From Spongilla lacustris (lineage: Eukaryota > Porifera > Demospongiae > Spongillida > Spongillidae): 64,000 nucleotides of DNA. Made by a program: the position numbers and the translations under genes. Positions 33,984 through 46,604 of the stretch are shown piece after piece. The stretch is from positions 7,538,964-7,602,963 of the forward strand of contig OX442428.1 of assembly GCA_949361645.1 (NCBI GenBank), written 5' to 3'. The notes under the pieces were generated by a model. That model saw nothing but the letters and a program-made list of their open reading frames with translations. It was not told the DNA's origin and did no database searches. Position 1 is the stretch's first letter. Each line of letters begins with the position of its first letter.

Positions 33984-34368
33984 CAAGATATAAAAATTTA
34001 ATTAAAATAAAATTAGTGATGTAGGATTTGTAGACAGCAATTGAGTAAAAAGTAAGGAAACAAGGAATTACGGAAATTATACAGCAATTGATGATAAAGT
34101 AAGGAAACAAGGAATTATGGATATTATGCATTCATTAAATTATTAATATTACATACCTACATTTAGCACAGAATTTCAGTTGCTAAATAATGTAGGTCTG
34201 TAATATTAATAATTTAATGAATGCATAATATCCATAATTCCTTGTTTCCTTACTTTATCATCAATTGCTGTATAATTTCCGTAATTCCTTGTTTCCTTAC
34301 TTTTTACTCAATTGCTGTCTACAAATCCTACATCACTAATTTTATTTTAATTAAATTTTTATATCTTG
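33984..34368. repeat. Foldback element 3 (CAAG...CTTG family), nested in the MULE-type element
   Basis: Near-perfect palindrome with arms of about 185 nt, from CAAGATATAAAAATTTAATT to its complement at 34368, around TTTAGCAC...GCTAAAT. Each arm itself holds a tandem of AGTAAGGAAACAAGGAATTA. The outer 8-10 nt and the TTTAGCAC core match the other two family members. Confidence 0.88.
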
Positions 34369-34379
34369 TAGAGTATAGG

Positions 34380-36961
34380 TCACACGGAAATACATGACGA
34401 ACCTGTTGCTTGAGAACTATCATTACTATAATAGCTAAGAGTACCTTTGTTGGTATCCAATGAACTTGACTCAGCTGTGCCTGTATCAGTTTGAGGAGGG
34501 GGAGGAGGAGGAACTTTGATATGAAAATCTTCATCATCACTCTCACTGAAAAGTTCGTCAGCAGTGCCCGTGGAAAATAGGAAGTACATGACTTGTTAAC
34601 TATAACTGTACCTTATCAGGTACATACATGCACCATAGTAATACCGTACCTGTTGCTTCCCCAACTGAAACTTTTTTGCCTCCATCCCACAGACGCCCCA
34701 GTGATTGTAGAACTTCTAATCCTTCATTGAAGTCACACATACCGAAAGTAGAGAGCTTTTGGCACAGGTTTTGAGCTATTTTGAATGCTTTTCTGTATTT
34801 CTGTTGCTCTGATAGTACAGCGGATGCAGGTTCAGAGATGTGTGTGGAGATGTTAATACCGTCCACATCACTACCACTTGTGTCATTTGGCAGGTACGCA
34901 CGATGGTTGCTGAGGAAATGTTGCAATTTCCACCTTTCAGCACAGAGTGATTCGTCATATTCAGGGAGTGAGTAGGATGTACGAACAGCTAAAATGTGCC
35001 TACAAGGGAGTTGCATTGCCGAGATGAAGCCACAGGGACAGGATTCAACAGTGGATGTTATTGACCGACTTTGCGAGCTCACTAAACAAGATTTCCCATC
35101 ATCAAGGTGTTGAATGATCTGCACTCTGCTAGCTCGTTCCAGCTGATCTTTAATGAACCCAAAAGCATATGGCGTCAAAAAATGCATGTACTGTCCAAAT
35201 GCTGAACTTGGATCGTACATTGATACTTGTCGTTTCATAGTTATTTCAAGTGCTCTGTGATCTCGTTCCACTCTCAATGTGTTTAAACACTTCATGAGAT
35301 CTTGAAAAAATGGAGTAATACCTGAGTACCTTGAAATAACGAATTTCAGCTTCTGGTTGATGCTTTCCACTCTGTTATTAGTGCGATTCATGAAGTTGCA
35401 AGTGGCATTTTTTTAGACCATCAACCCACTCATCGCGTATGCCATGCCAGTTGCTGTCAAAGTATTCGACAACTCTCTGTGGAGTATTCTTAAGCTCCTC
35501 ATAAAGCTTACTGTATTCTTCTTCATTTCTCGCATAAACCATTTTCAACAGAATCTCCAAGCACATACTCCTTTCACCCTGTGATATACCAAGCTTTTCA
35601 GTAGATACCTCTCTTTTCATACTTCGTAGAGTATGAAACAAGCAGATTAGAAGCTTTGATTGCGGAAACTGTTCAGACAACACATGCCTCTCAGTCATGT
35701 CTTTGTCAGACATGAAACATTCAACTGAACTCCACCTTGAGTTATGTTTCTTGAATTCTTGAACCAGTTTGGTAATGGTTTCTTTATCTACAAACTGGGT
35801 AAGCCATAGACATACAATCTCACTCTCACCATTCCCATCGACACTCATTAGGACATACAATGGCATATTCAGATCGTTCAACTTGTAAGTGGCATCAATT
35901 AGGAGTAGTTCTGGATATGAAGCAAAAGTGCTTTGCATTTCAGATGTTTGGAAGTATATTGCCTTCAGCATATCCTCTTCATCACAGAAGGCGGTGACAA
36001 CTGAACCTGAGTACAAAACATGCATGTGCATGACCATGTATGACCTTGAAACAGTGGTTGTGAAAAATATACGTACAACAGAAGTGGGGTGGTAGATAGA
36101 AGGCTTAGTGAATGCACCCCCTCTTACTCCCATACCTATTCTTGATGAAAAATGTATTTACCTTTTACTTTATTCATTTCATTCACTAGTTCCTGGAAAT
36201 CATTCCTAAAAGCTGGTACTGCCTTCCCTGCGATGTTGTGAATATCCTTCAATGTCACTGTCTTACTTGTCAGGCTCATCAAGTGATTCTGAACAAGTTT
36301 CTTGTTAGCTCTAAGTGTGAGGAGTTTTACTGCTTCCTCTGTTGCTTCAGAATCGAGACGCCTTTGTTTTGGCATATGACGAAATACTTCCTACATGGAA
36401 CATAGGGAATTATAATACATAACAATGTTTATTCTGCTGTTACCTCAGATAATTCATGGCTGTGCTCTCCACTGATTGTTTGATGACTAGCTTCTGTCCA
36501 TCATGTGTTGCTCTAACTTTGATCACAATTAAAGGGGCAGTCTTTCAAGAACGTCCTGTGGAGATTGTACATGTACACATGAAACAGCCATTAACTTCAA
36601 CCGAATGTAGTATGAAGGTACAGATGTACATGTACATGTAAAGGAAGTGAATTAATAATAACGGAGGAAATACAATAGATACAGCCATATATGTGCCAGC
36701 TAACGCATGTACTAGAATGCCTCACTTTTGACATGGTCTGCTCTGGGTTGCCTTTGACTTGTACTCGCGGCCTCCATGAACACAAGCATAATCCAACTCA
36801 GAAAATTTCAGTTCGTCCAGATACGTTCTATTTGGAGTCCTCTTTTTAGCACTTCTTGAACTCCTGGTGTATAAGGTCACAAAGTTTTTCTTCTCCCATT
36901 CCTGAACACTCTTAGACAGTTCTTCAAAAGAGCTAAACTCTTGGCCACTGATTAGGTCCAT
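34380..36961 (-). CDS. MULE transposase (ZSWIM-like) with N-terminal FAR1-like domain
   Basis: Transposase of a Mutator-like element; it would cut and move the element's ends in the nucleus. From ATG at 36961 the first exon (to about 36722) has a FAR1/WRKY-GCM1-like stretch (FEELSKSVQEWEKKNFVTLY, LDYACVHGG). A 36375-36162 exon follows, then the catalytic core 36135-35378 with LLIDATYKLN, CFMSDKDMTER and LLICLFHTLRSM. The next frame (35391-34600) has NRTNNRVESINQKLK and the SWIM finger CPCG...LPCRHILAV; the C-terminal part continues toward 34380. The core and SWIM frames are joined only by a one-base shift at a run of seven A residues (about 35411-35417), which may be a slip or sequencing error. 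A 26-nt intron (36136-36161) restores frame between KVKG and MGVRGG. It is otherwise open, so the insertion is relatively young. Confidence 0.8.
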
Positions 36962-37693
36962 TTCCAACTCTCTGACAACAGCTGTTACTCGCACACGTGC
37001 AGGGGTTAATACATCGGTCAATTAGTGGCTTGCCGTAAGAATAGCAAAATGAGTTGGCTTTACGGTGCCGTAAAAATAGCCACTGTGTACAATCTACTGA
37101 TGGAAGATCTGCAAACTTCTGAAACTGTATCCATGCCAAGGATAAATTTAGAGCCATTTATATCGTAAAAGTGCATGTAATCAGCACCTGGCTTCAAGTG
37201 GTTGACGAAGTAGTAACTAAAATGCGCTTTTCAGCTGGAAGACGACTAACAGTCAACGGAATCCAACCATGTATATACATGTCCCAACGAAAAAATGTCT
37301 CGTGTTTTAAACTAGCGCATCTTCGTAATCGTTAACGCTTCCGACATCCTGTCTAGCATTTCAGGAAAAAGCTGGTACTCCAGGCAACAGGATTTTAAAG
37401 AACGGCACGCATGCATGCAGCTGCGTTTATGCATGATTACGAAAATACACTCGAGCTCGTTTAAACACGAGACATTTTTTTTCGGTGGGGGCAGAGTGGA
37501 CTTTACGGTAATCTTATATAGTGATGTTAATAATAGAAGTGAATTGAATTAAAATACCGCGCTAAAGCGTACGTATATGCCTTCGAAGGGAAATTATGAG
37601 CGTACTCACTATTTGATTATTTTAATTATATTCATTCTTGGGTCGGAGGCGGGTGCTATAGCCCCCTGAGCCCCCCCCCTAAATACGCCACTG

Positions 37694-39333
37694 TGTTAGG
37701 CAATACAAGGTTCATTGGAGGGGTGTGCACCGTTCATTGAAGGGGTGTGCACCATGTTAGGCAATACAAGGTTCATTGGAGGGGTGTGCACCATGTCATG
37801 CAATACAAGGTTCATTGGATGGGTGTGCACCATGTTAGGCAATACAAGGTTCATTGGAGGGGTGTGCACCGTTCATTGGAGGGGTGTGCACCATGTTAGG
37901 CAATACAAGGTTCATTGGAGGGGTGTGCACCATGTCATGCAATTCAAGGTTCATTGGAGGGGTGTGCACCATGTTAGGCAATACAAGGTTCATTGGAGGG
38001 GTGTGCACCATATTAGGCAATACAAGGTTCATTGGAGGGGTGTGCACCATATTAGGCAATACAAGGTTCATTGGAGGGGTGTGCACCATGTTAGGCAATA
38101 CAAGGTTCATTGGAGGGGTGTGCACCATGTTAGGCAATGCAAGGTTCATTGAAGGGGTGTGCACCATGTTAGGCAATACAAGGTTCGTTGGAGGGGTGTG
38201 CACCGTTCATTGAAGGGGTGTGCACCATGTTAGGCAATACAAGGTTCATTGGAGGGGTGTGTACCATGTTAGGCAATACAAGGTTCATTGGAGGGGTGTG
38301 CACCATGTTAGGCAATACAAGGCTCATTGGAGGGGTGTGCACCATGTTAGGCAATACAAGATTCATTGGAGGGGTGTGCACCGTTCATTGAAGGGGTGTG
38401 CACCATGTTAGGCAATACAAGGTTCATTGGAGGGGTGTGCACCATGTCATGCAATACAAGGTTCGTTGGAGGGGTGTGCACCGTTCATTGAAGGGGTGTG
38501 CACCATGTTAGGCAATACAAGGTTCGTTGGAGGGGTGTGCACCGTTCATTGAAGGGGTGTGCACCATGTTAGGCAATACAAGGTTCATTGGAGGGGTGTG
38601 CACCATGTTAGGCAATACAAGGTTCATTGGAGGGGTGTGCACCATGTCATGCAATACAAGGTTCATTGGAGGGGTGTGCACCATGTTAGGCAATACAAGG
38701 TTCATTGGAGGGGTGTGCACCATGTCATGCAATACAAGGTTCATTGGATGGGTGTGCACCATGTTAGGCAATACAAGGTTCATTGGAGGGGTGTGCACCG
38801 TTCATTGGAGGGGTGTGCACCATGTTAGGCAATACAAGGTTCATTGGAGGGGTGTGCACCGTTCATTGGAGGGGTGTGCACCATGTTAGGCAATACAAGG
38901 TTCATTGGAGGGGTGTGCACCATGTCATGCAATTCAAGGTTCATTGGAGGGGTGTGCACCATGTTAGGCAATACAAGGTTCATTGGAGGGGTGTGCACCA
39001 TGTTAGGCAATACAAGGTTCATTGGAGGAGTGTGCACCGTTCATTGAAGGGGTGTGCACCATGTTAGGCAATACAAGATTCATTGGAGGGGTGTGCACCA
39101 TGTCATGCAATACAAGGTTCATTGGATGGGTGTGCACCATGTTAGGCAATACAAGGTTCATTGGAGGGGTGTGCACCGTTCATTGGAGGGGTGTGCACCA
39201 TGTTAGGCAATACAAGGTTCATTGGAGGGGTGTGCACCATGTCATGCAATTCAAGGTTCATTGGAGGGGTGTGCACCATGTTAGGCAATACAAGGTTCAT
39301 TGGAGGGGTGTGCACCATGTTAGGCAATACAAG
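37694..39333 (+). repeat. 39-bp minisatellite, array 3b
   Basis: Continuation of array 3a beyond the transposon, about 42 units. Here 22-bp truncated units (CGTTCATTGAAGGGGTG or CGTTCATTGGAGGGGTG) recur regularly and create higher-order blocks of several hundred bp, for example 37694-37870 resembling 38680-38870 and 39020-39190. GTCATGCAA variants mark the block type. Confidence 0.95.
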
Positions 39334-40720
39334 GTTAATTCGTAGGCACTACTAGTACTTTTGTCCACTCCTCATAGGTATGTTCTTGGTGATATAATCA
39401 CCCATTGCTGTGACATCTTTGGCTCTCAACGACATGATGAACTCTAAATGTGATGTAAAATTGCAGTTTAAAAAAATTGCATTTCTTACTAAAGCACAAA
39501 TACATGTACACTTTATTATAGCTGTTCAAGCATATACATATAGATCCAGTACACCCATCATTCCTTTTCTTACAACTCTCCTTTGGTATATTGTACACAT
39601 TCATTGTACAAAGTGTTGGATATTGGAAAACTGATTATGCCTAAATTATCAATAATCCGTGCCAATAGTAATCATTACCTTATAAGGAACTGAATATGTA
39701 TCTGATGCAGCACATTTAATTTGGTAAACTTTCCATTCACGGTACCATTGTATTTATGAACAGGAAAGTAAAGTAGTGAACAGTCAATGATGCTAAGAGC
39801 ATGTGGACATGAAAATGGTAATACAATCTCAAAGGCCAGTGCGCAATGCAACTCAGACGTAGATTCAAGTAAAGAATTAGAATTTACTGCACATTCATTT
39901 ACAACATGTTGTTAATAGGTCAATACAGCCTGCGTGAAATGACAGGGAGAAATAATGCCCACAACAATGCTCTAACCACACCTGGTCACACTCATTTTAC
40001 ATGTAGATAGAGCTACATGTACATGTATTATGCCAGCCATATGGTGTAGATACATACATAAATTAATACCGTTAAGAACTATAATCTTAATCAATAATAA
40101 CGTAATCGAATAAGCATTTTAAATTCATTATAATTAATACAATCACTGTACCTTTAGTATCGTGTACAAATAGGCTGAATGACGTTGCACTGTAGCATAG
40201 ATTTGTTATACTAATAAAGGTATTAAATAGAAATGCCATACTGAGTCAAAAGTTGTAGGCCAAGAATATAATGATTGTGCTTTACTTTGCGCATAAATAT
40301 ATAAGAGAATAGCCTTTTCATATTATAATGCAGGAGGCACGGTTGGATTGACGTGTGAAATTAACTCATCTAGCATGCATAATGGAACATTGACATGCAG
40401 GCGAGTGAGATACAGAACAAATTAAGGAAGACCCGTCAGAGATTATAATAAGTTACAAGCACTGAAACATAAAGCACAAAGCAAACGAATATGCATGTGT
40501 ATGTATGGCATTAATATACGATCAGAAGGTAAATTGTAACGCGTATATAGTAATCATTTCTACCGGTATACTCGCAATAAAAGAAATAAAGTGGGGGGAA
40601 TAAAGATTGTGCCATTGCGTCGAAAGCTTCGACTACAGCTTTTCCGCTTTCCGAAGTCTTATTTGCAGCACATATATATTCAAGATTCTATTTTAGAGGA
40701 AGCCGCAAGCTATCAATAAT
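39334..40720 (+). promoter_or_regulatory. Upstream region of receptor gene C
   Basis: From about 39660 this region is partly homologous to the sequence before gene A (see 9240-10247). No exon is seen. 39334-39660 is unrelated to anything else in the window. Confidence 0.35.
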
Positions 40721-42920
40721 ATGCCATTGAAATTGGTACGTTTCCCTATAACATAAGTATAAGTATTTCAGTTGCATGGGTTTGATTGTGCTTACATATT
40801 TGATTTGAAATTTTATCCTTCTCTCCAAATTCAGTTTATCTTCTTGTCTTTATGGGCAACGTCAAATAGTAAGTTACTGCTTACATTTGATGGGTACGTG
40901 CAGCATTTATAGATACAGACTTTTTTCGTGCCCACCAGGCCATATACATGTATGTACAGTGCCGAAACATTTGTGAAGTAAAAAAATTTTGTTAAGCGTT
41001 CAGTGAGTGCATAGATTGAAGACCTTACGGACCTTCCGTAACGTGTTACGCATTTCAATTCAGTGTCGTGAAGGGACATATGTGTAGTAATTGATATTGA
41101 ACTTACCGAAAATACCCTCACAGCAAAAACTGATTCATGAATGTCACTCGAAATTTTCTAAATGGCACTAGACACAGGTCATTTGGAAGAATCGTTTGAG
41201 CTCCACAGATGATTCTAAATGACCTTCTTTCTGAAGAGTGACATTTACATGTATTTGCAATTGTATGACATCACTAAGCTGTATTAAACGAACGAATGTT
41301 TTTATAATTGCCGTATAAAGCAGCTGGGGTTTTCTCCCAAGGCCCCGGTGGGGGAGCTTACAGTGCTTCCCCACACAAATTGAGTCTTAATTCTGGCAAA
41401 GTAATAATACATAGGCATTCTGATTCTAGATGCTAGATTGTGCCGGATTGAACCCGAATATAGTTCTGTCAGAGAACTGACAGCCGCCACATTCCATACT
41501 CATTGCACCATTAACATGTTCTTAGCACTCCTAGTGCCCTACAACATAATGTGTAATATGTCGGATTCCAACAGATACAAAACTAGTCCACACCAATGTA
41601 TCTCTACACGTTCTTAATTAATTCCAGTTCACGCATAATTCGATAAATATTACTACATAATGTAATTGTGTTCCTTACAGCTTCCAATAGTTCTACTCTA
41701 TATGTCACATCTTCTGCTCAATATACCACTGCAAACATCACATGTATATTTTTGGATGGATCCTCACATCAGTGTTTGATATGCTGTCAATATGACCCAC
41801 ATGGACTGTACACCATCTCACTTTTAACTAATTACAGTGGTATGGTGGTCTCAGGAGTTCTCAGTAATCTCAACAGGGGCCACGTGTACCAATGTATAGC
41901 AGCTACTGGTAATGAGAGCACAGTATGTGGAGGAACAGTTACCAATGGTGTGGTTCAATTCAATATTGCAACTCTGCCTCAAATTATAATAGGTATACAT
42001 TGTACATGTACAAAAGTCAAAAAAAGTAGACCATGCACTATGACTTCTATTTCATTCAGTGGCAGGGACTACCTCTGCTGAAGTAACTTCCCAGGATTAT
42101 GAACATACCACAGTGATGTGCACCTTTAATGATGGACTCTCTCACTACTGTCTTCTCTGCTGCAGTACTGACCCATCAGTACAAGTCTCTGCATACAGTA
42201 ACATATCAAGTATCAGTGGTTCTGTTGTCACTGCTAGCCTTTATGTGAACCCTGGAGCTGTGTACTATTGTAAGGCATCTGCTGCAGATGATGTCACCAC
42301 AAGCTGCCCAGCTAATCAAGGTTCAGGTATGTATCTTTGTGCTCTCTGTAGCTTTGAATAAGGCAGAATGAATTAGGCATTGAAGCATAGCACAATATAT
42401 AGGGTAACTGATGTGGTCTAAATATTTCAGTACAGTGTTCAAAACTCAACTGATGGAATGTTAGTTTTATTTGACATGTCTCAATTGATTTGTAAGCTGA
42501 TTATTTTTTGAATGCTGATAGGTGATGGTTTAAATTCATGTGCCCTCCATTCACAATTAAACACACACACAATGGATGACATATATTTACATATATGTAT
42601 TATGTACAGCACAATTGTTACTTTATCATGCTACTTGATTTTTTTTTTTGCCCCGACTGCAATCATTAGTGATGTACATCTACGTTGGAATAGGAATTGG
42701 CACTCCTTTGATTTCCGTTATTCTACTTCTGCTATTGCTCCATGGCTGCTATGCATTTAAAAAAGGTAACATAATCTATTTACTGTTGATTATTAACTGC
42801 CTTTCCCTATCACACCACAATGACCCTCCAGTTTATACTGGTACCCATGTGATGGGCTCTAATAAGATGCAACACAGTAAAGTAGAGATGAATATTAATG
42901 GTGCATATGGAGCATATTAG
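40721..42920 (+). CDS. Receptor gene C: signal peptide, two CxxCC domains, TM, short tail
   Basis: This is the smallest and cleanest member of the family: six exons, 813 nt, 270 residues, all in frame. Exons are 40721-40735, 40835-40868, 41681-41992, 42060-42326, 42670-42765 and 42832-42920 (TAG). Exons 1-2 join to MPLKLFIFLSLWATSN, a signal peptide. Exons 3 and 4 are the paired domains (CLICCQYD and CLLCCSTD, followed by YQC and YYC). Exon 5 is the TM helix (GIGIGTPLISVILLLLLLHG). Exon 6 is the 28-residue tail VYTGTHV...GAYGAY. It lacks the Cys/Ig-like and FN3 exons of A and B, and no relic of them was seen in its 0.8-kb second intron. Family and signal function unknown; a surface location is well supported. 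Confidence 0.83.
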
Positions 42921-42924
42921 TTTC

Positions 42925-44235
42925 ATCCTGACAATTGTTGCGATATAATTTTGCACACAATTAGCCCTGGTATGGTGTCTTAAAATTTTACTTCATATCA
43001 GCATTATGTGGTTATCTCTAGCAACAGTATCCTGTTGTATGGAACAGCCAGAATTGTTCATGTGCTCTGTTGTGCTTTTATATGCATTTATAACTTATCT
43101 GATTGTCATGCGAAATAATCTCTCATTGTAAACCTACCTGGAAGGGTGTACATGTGGACAACAGTGTTACTTATGAAGCAGCAGTTAAAAAGCACTATAT
43201 AGTTATTAATTATAATTGTGATAACCAAAGTTGTGGTGCTACATGTAGTACAACAAAGTAGTACTAGTACAATGCAACAAAGGAAATGGAATGCAGCTCT
43301 AAGAATAATAAATACACCATTCAGTATTACAAAGGACACTATCACCATCATGAGTGAGCAGCAAAGCCTCAAGAGGAAGGTCAGCACATTGACTTACATC
43401 AGTTGTGCTGGTTCTTGCCTCACCCAGCAGCCTACTACCTGCCATCCTGCTTAACACAATCCACATCTTTGAAGTAAGGTTTTGACATTAGGATATTCTG
43501 CTGACGTTGGTGGCAGAAATACATCAACGCAACAGAGGCATGCTGCTGCAAAATGGGGTGGGCCTAATTATTTGAAGTGTTCGGTAAAGCCACATAAGCT
43601 TTTGCCCACATCACAATAGCAGGGGAACAAGCCACCTGTGGATATAATACCATAACACAGTACGAGTATTTATTGCATTGGCTTGGTGTTATTGCTATTG
43701 GGGCTCAGCACAATTTTGGTGTGGTGGCTCTTGATGTTTTGATGGCAGCCTATTGCAATAGCATTTAATTTGTGCATGTGTGAAATTGTACAGTAACTTC
43801 CCACTATTAATAACAATAAATGTACTGAATGTTTGACAATTTAATTCATTAAGCTGGGTCACATGCACAGCACACCTAATAGAAATTCAGGATTGGAGCA
43901 ATGTTTATTAAGTGGCAATGTGAAGTAAAGCATCTACACCATTTGCTTGAATACGTATTCACATCCGATATTATATATAGTGATATTAGGATGGAATCAT
44001 GTGGTGTTTTGCCCCTTATGATTTAATTTACTTCAACTTTAATTAATGGATACATGGATTTGCTATCTATAGTATTAAAAGCTCTTGCAGTTTGTACATT
44101 TGAGTCTTTACAATACAGTACGTACTATTAGTAAATCATTTTAATCTTGTAGATACCTTATGTAGTAACATAGAGCTAAAAGGCAGAAGAGGCAGATTGG
44201 GGCAGAAAGTTCCTAATGCAGTTATCCGCTAGTTA
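42925..44235. repeat. 3' flank of gene C, duplicated downstream of gene B short tail
   Basis: Matches 26250-27507 with small differences, including a 24-nt insertion near 43490 and a 13-nt insertion near 43580. Contains the second SWIM/YqaJ-like relic on the minus strand (about 43330-43500). Similarity stops near 44235. Confidence 0.75.
43330..43500 (-). pseudogene. Second copy of the SWIM/YqaJ-type relic
   Basis: Counterpart of 26580-26780 with a few substitutions; the minus strand again gives a short segment around the H-D-x-D-x-V-L-like phrase. No intact domain. Confidence 0.3.
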
Positions 44236-45773
44236 CATCCCTGGATCTACAAACACTTATGTCAATGAACACAAAGCCATCAGCTGCTGATTTAACTGAG
44301 GTAATGCCTCCTTGGAGATGTTCATTAGCTATCATCCCTATAGGGCACACAGGTCTGGACCATGCATATGCTTGTGGAAAGAGTCCAAACTGAATTACCA
44401 TGGTGCCTTGAAAAGATGGCAACCATGCATCTTTACCCCTTTCCATCTAAACTTGGCAGAGCAGTTGCAGCTCATGCAGAGGTAAATAACTGCTCACGTT
44501 ACCTCACATGCCACCTCACATGCCTACCACACTGATGCATGTTTTTCAAACCTTGTTGTTTTTGAGACAACAGGTGTGTCTAATTGGCCTTCCCTGGGAC
44601 ATCACATAGCCAATGAGACAACATTAGCAGCGGAGGCTTGGAGAGTCCCATGCAGTTGTATGGCGTGAGTATATCCCCGGGGACAGTTTTGTCATGGCTT
44701 TTGGACAACTAAGTTATTTGTGCTGCTGGAAGAGATTAAGATGGAAGGTTGGGATATGGATGGTATTGATAAGTCTATGCATGGTGTGGAGAAGTTGTTG
44801 GATATGTCTATGCAGCAGAGGCCAGAAGCAGATGGATCGAGCCAGTTGGGCAGTACACCTGATCCATAATCTCCATGGCAACTTTACAGGAAGTGTGGTT
44901 TGTAGCTATGCATGGTCATCTGGATGGTTCAGTGTTGGTAATGGGGACACAGGAGGAACATTGCATGCATGGTTACATACCGCATGATAAATAAATATGT
45001 ATTTATCCTATACGATAGACAATGAATTTTTCTGAATACTACTGCATACAATACTGCACGGCGTAGCTTCAAGATGAAATTCAAATATCAATGTACGTAG
45101 TAATTAAAATAATCATTAATTTGATCAGACACATGGCATATGCATGGTGCATGCAACTTGATGCAAGTAGTAACTTATCTTAGCGTTCTTTTATCTAGAT
45201 TATATGTGGATGTTTTATATCGATATCCACCAAGAAGAAAGACTCATGTTTTAATGTACCGGTACATGTATATGATTATCCGGACCGCACGTGCGTGTAA
45301 TTTGATGAGCTATCAACATTGCATTGAGCTATAGCTAGTGGCCTAGCTATTAGGTGAGTGACTGTTTACAAAACTGGCATTGTTTGATCATGCATATATT
45401 ATTTAGTATATGGTACGGCATATACATATACGTACGATCCAAGTATCTACGGTACGCGCGAAGAAACGATAGTGCAGGGATGTAGGCCTACTATACTAGC
45501 GTATGTGTATAGTATGCGCTATTGTGCGTGCGTAGGCCTTCTGTGCGTAGGCCTTTTGTGCGTAGTACTTTGTGCGGTTGTGATACCTGTTTGACGGCGC
45601 GTTCGATCCCTTCAAACTTTTTTATGGGGGGCGGGGGAGGCGGGAGGGGGTGTGGACAGAAGGTGTAGCCGTGAAGATAGTGCTCATGTATGAACCAGGG
45701 GGGAGTGAATACGTAGCCTTGTCGGGGATGCCAGGCTGTATAACGTATCTATGCGTCGGTGACGTACAGTGTA

Positions 45774-45794
45774 TGTGTGTGCGTGCGTGCGTGC

Positions 45795-45867
<73 letters not shown>
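45774..45867 (+). repeat. (TG)n microsatellite
   Basis: GTGC/GTGT start followed by a pure TG run of over 60 nt. Confidence 0.95.
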
Positions 45868-45868
<1 letters not shown>

Positions 45869-46458
45869 ATTGCCAGGAACATGCACACACAGCCCATTCT
45901 GTGGTCTGTGGTTGCATTTCCCCTCACATGACCTTGTTGTGTACAGAAATTCTACATGAACATGTGGTAGGTTTTCTATGGTTTCTCTTTCACCCAGATG
46001 TGAAGGACCAATATATCACATGCAGTGTTTTCTTCCAATGTGACTGGGGGGTGGGGGGCAGAATTGTTCAATGGCTACCGGTTAAGATGTTAGGCCTACC
46101 AATTATTAAAGACATAATGGACCTTTCCTTCTATTGCAGGTATCTTATTTATCAGAGCAATCATCATATCGACCATCATGACTCAGCAAGGTACTAATTC
46201 TTATGCATGCATTGATCCACATACATTGTACTTCTACATTGTGTATCTCTGACATGACTGACTCAGTTTGACCACAAATCTGTAGTGTGTGCCATGTGAG
46301 CTCTGCATTCTGCACCATGGTGTGCTCTTCCTTTTTGGGGTATTCTAATTGATGCACCTGTACTTGGGACAAAGTTTGTGGTTTGCTTTTAAGCCTTACA
46401 GCATGTTTGTGGGCACCTGTGTTTATACAATGTCTGTCAACAAAAGGTCACTTCCTAC

Positions 46459-46461
<3 letters not shown>

Positions 46462-46501
<40 letters not shown>

Positions 46502-46532
46502 GTGTGTGTGTGTGTGCGTGTGTGTGTGTGTG

Positions 46533-46581
<49 letters not shown>

Positions 46582-46602
46582 ATGTGTGTGTGCATGTGTG
46601 TG
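46462..46602 (+). repeat. (TG)n microsatellite beside the 25-bp minisatellite
   Basis: TG repeat with interspersed GCGT units. It occupies the same relative position as the TG repeat at 63037-63268 before the second copy of the minisatellite locus. Confidence 0.95.
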
Positions 46603-46604
46603 TA

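Larger units (their letters stand above)
32192..37693 (-). mobile_element. MULE-type DNA transposon inserted in the minisatellite
   Basis: The element interrupts the array. Left end CAGGCGCGTATCCAG and right end (complement) CAGTGGCGTATTTAG match at 11 of 15 positions. The array is cut at TGTTA, which is present on both sides (32187-32191 and 37694-37698), a possible 5-bp target duplication that could also be array sequence. It carries a transposase gene on the minus strand, a pyrimidine-rich repeat (32405-32790), a G-rich tract near 33103 and a nested foldback element (33984-34368). Stretches 32800-33980 and 37022-37690 show no further gene. Confidence 0.65.

Noticed and set aside
44222..44446. 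Minus-strand frame of 74 residues downstream of gene C
   Set aside because: Possible exon or transposon piece, but no recognisable motif and no splice or copy support.
46141..46191. 51-nt candidate exon (phase 1-1) before gene F
   Set aside because: Splice sites and phase fit, but it codes only for a short hydrophobic stretch with no paralogue; kept as a note, not a call.
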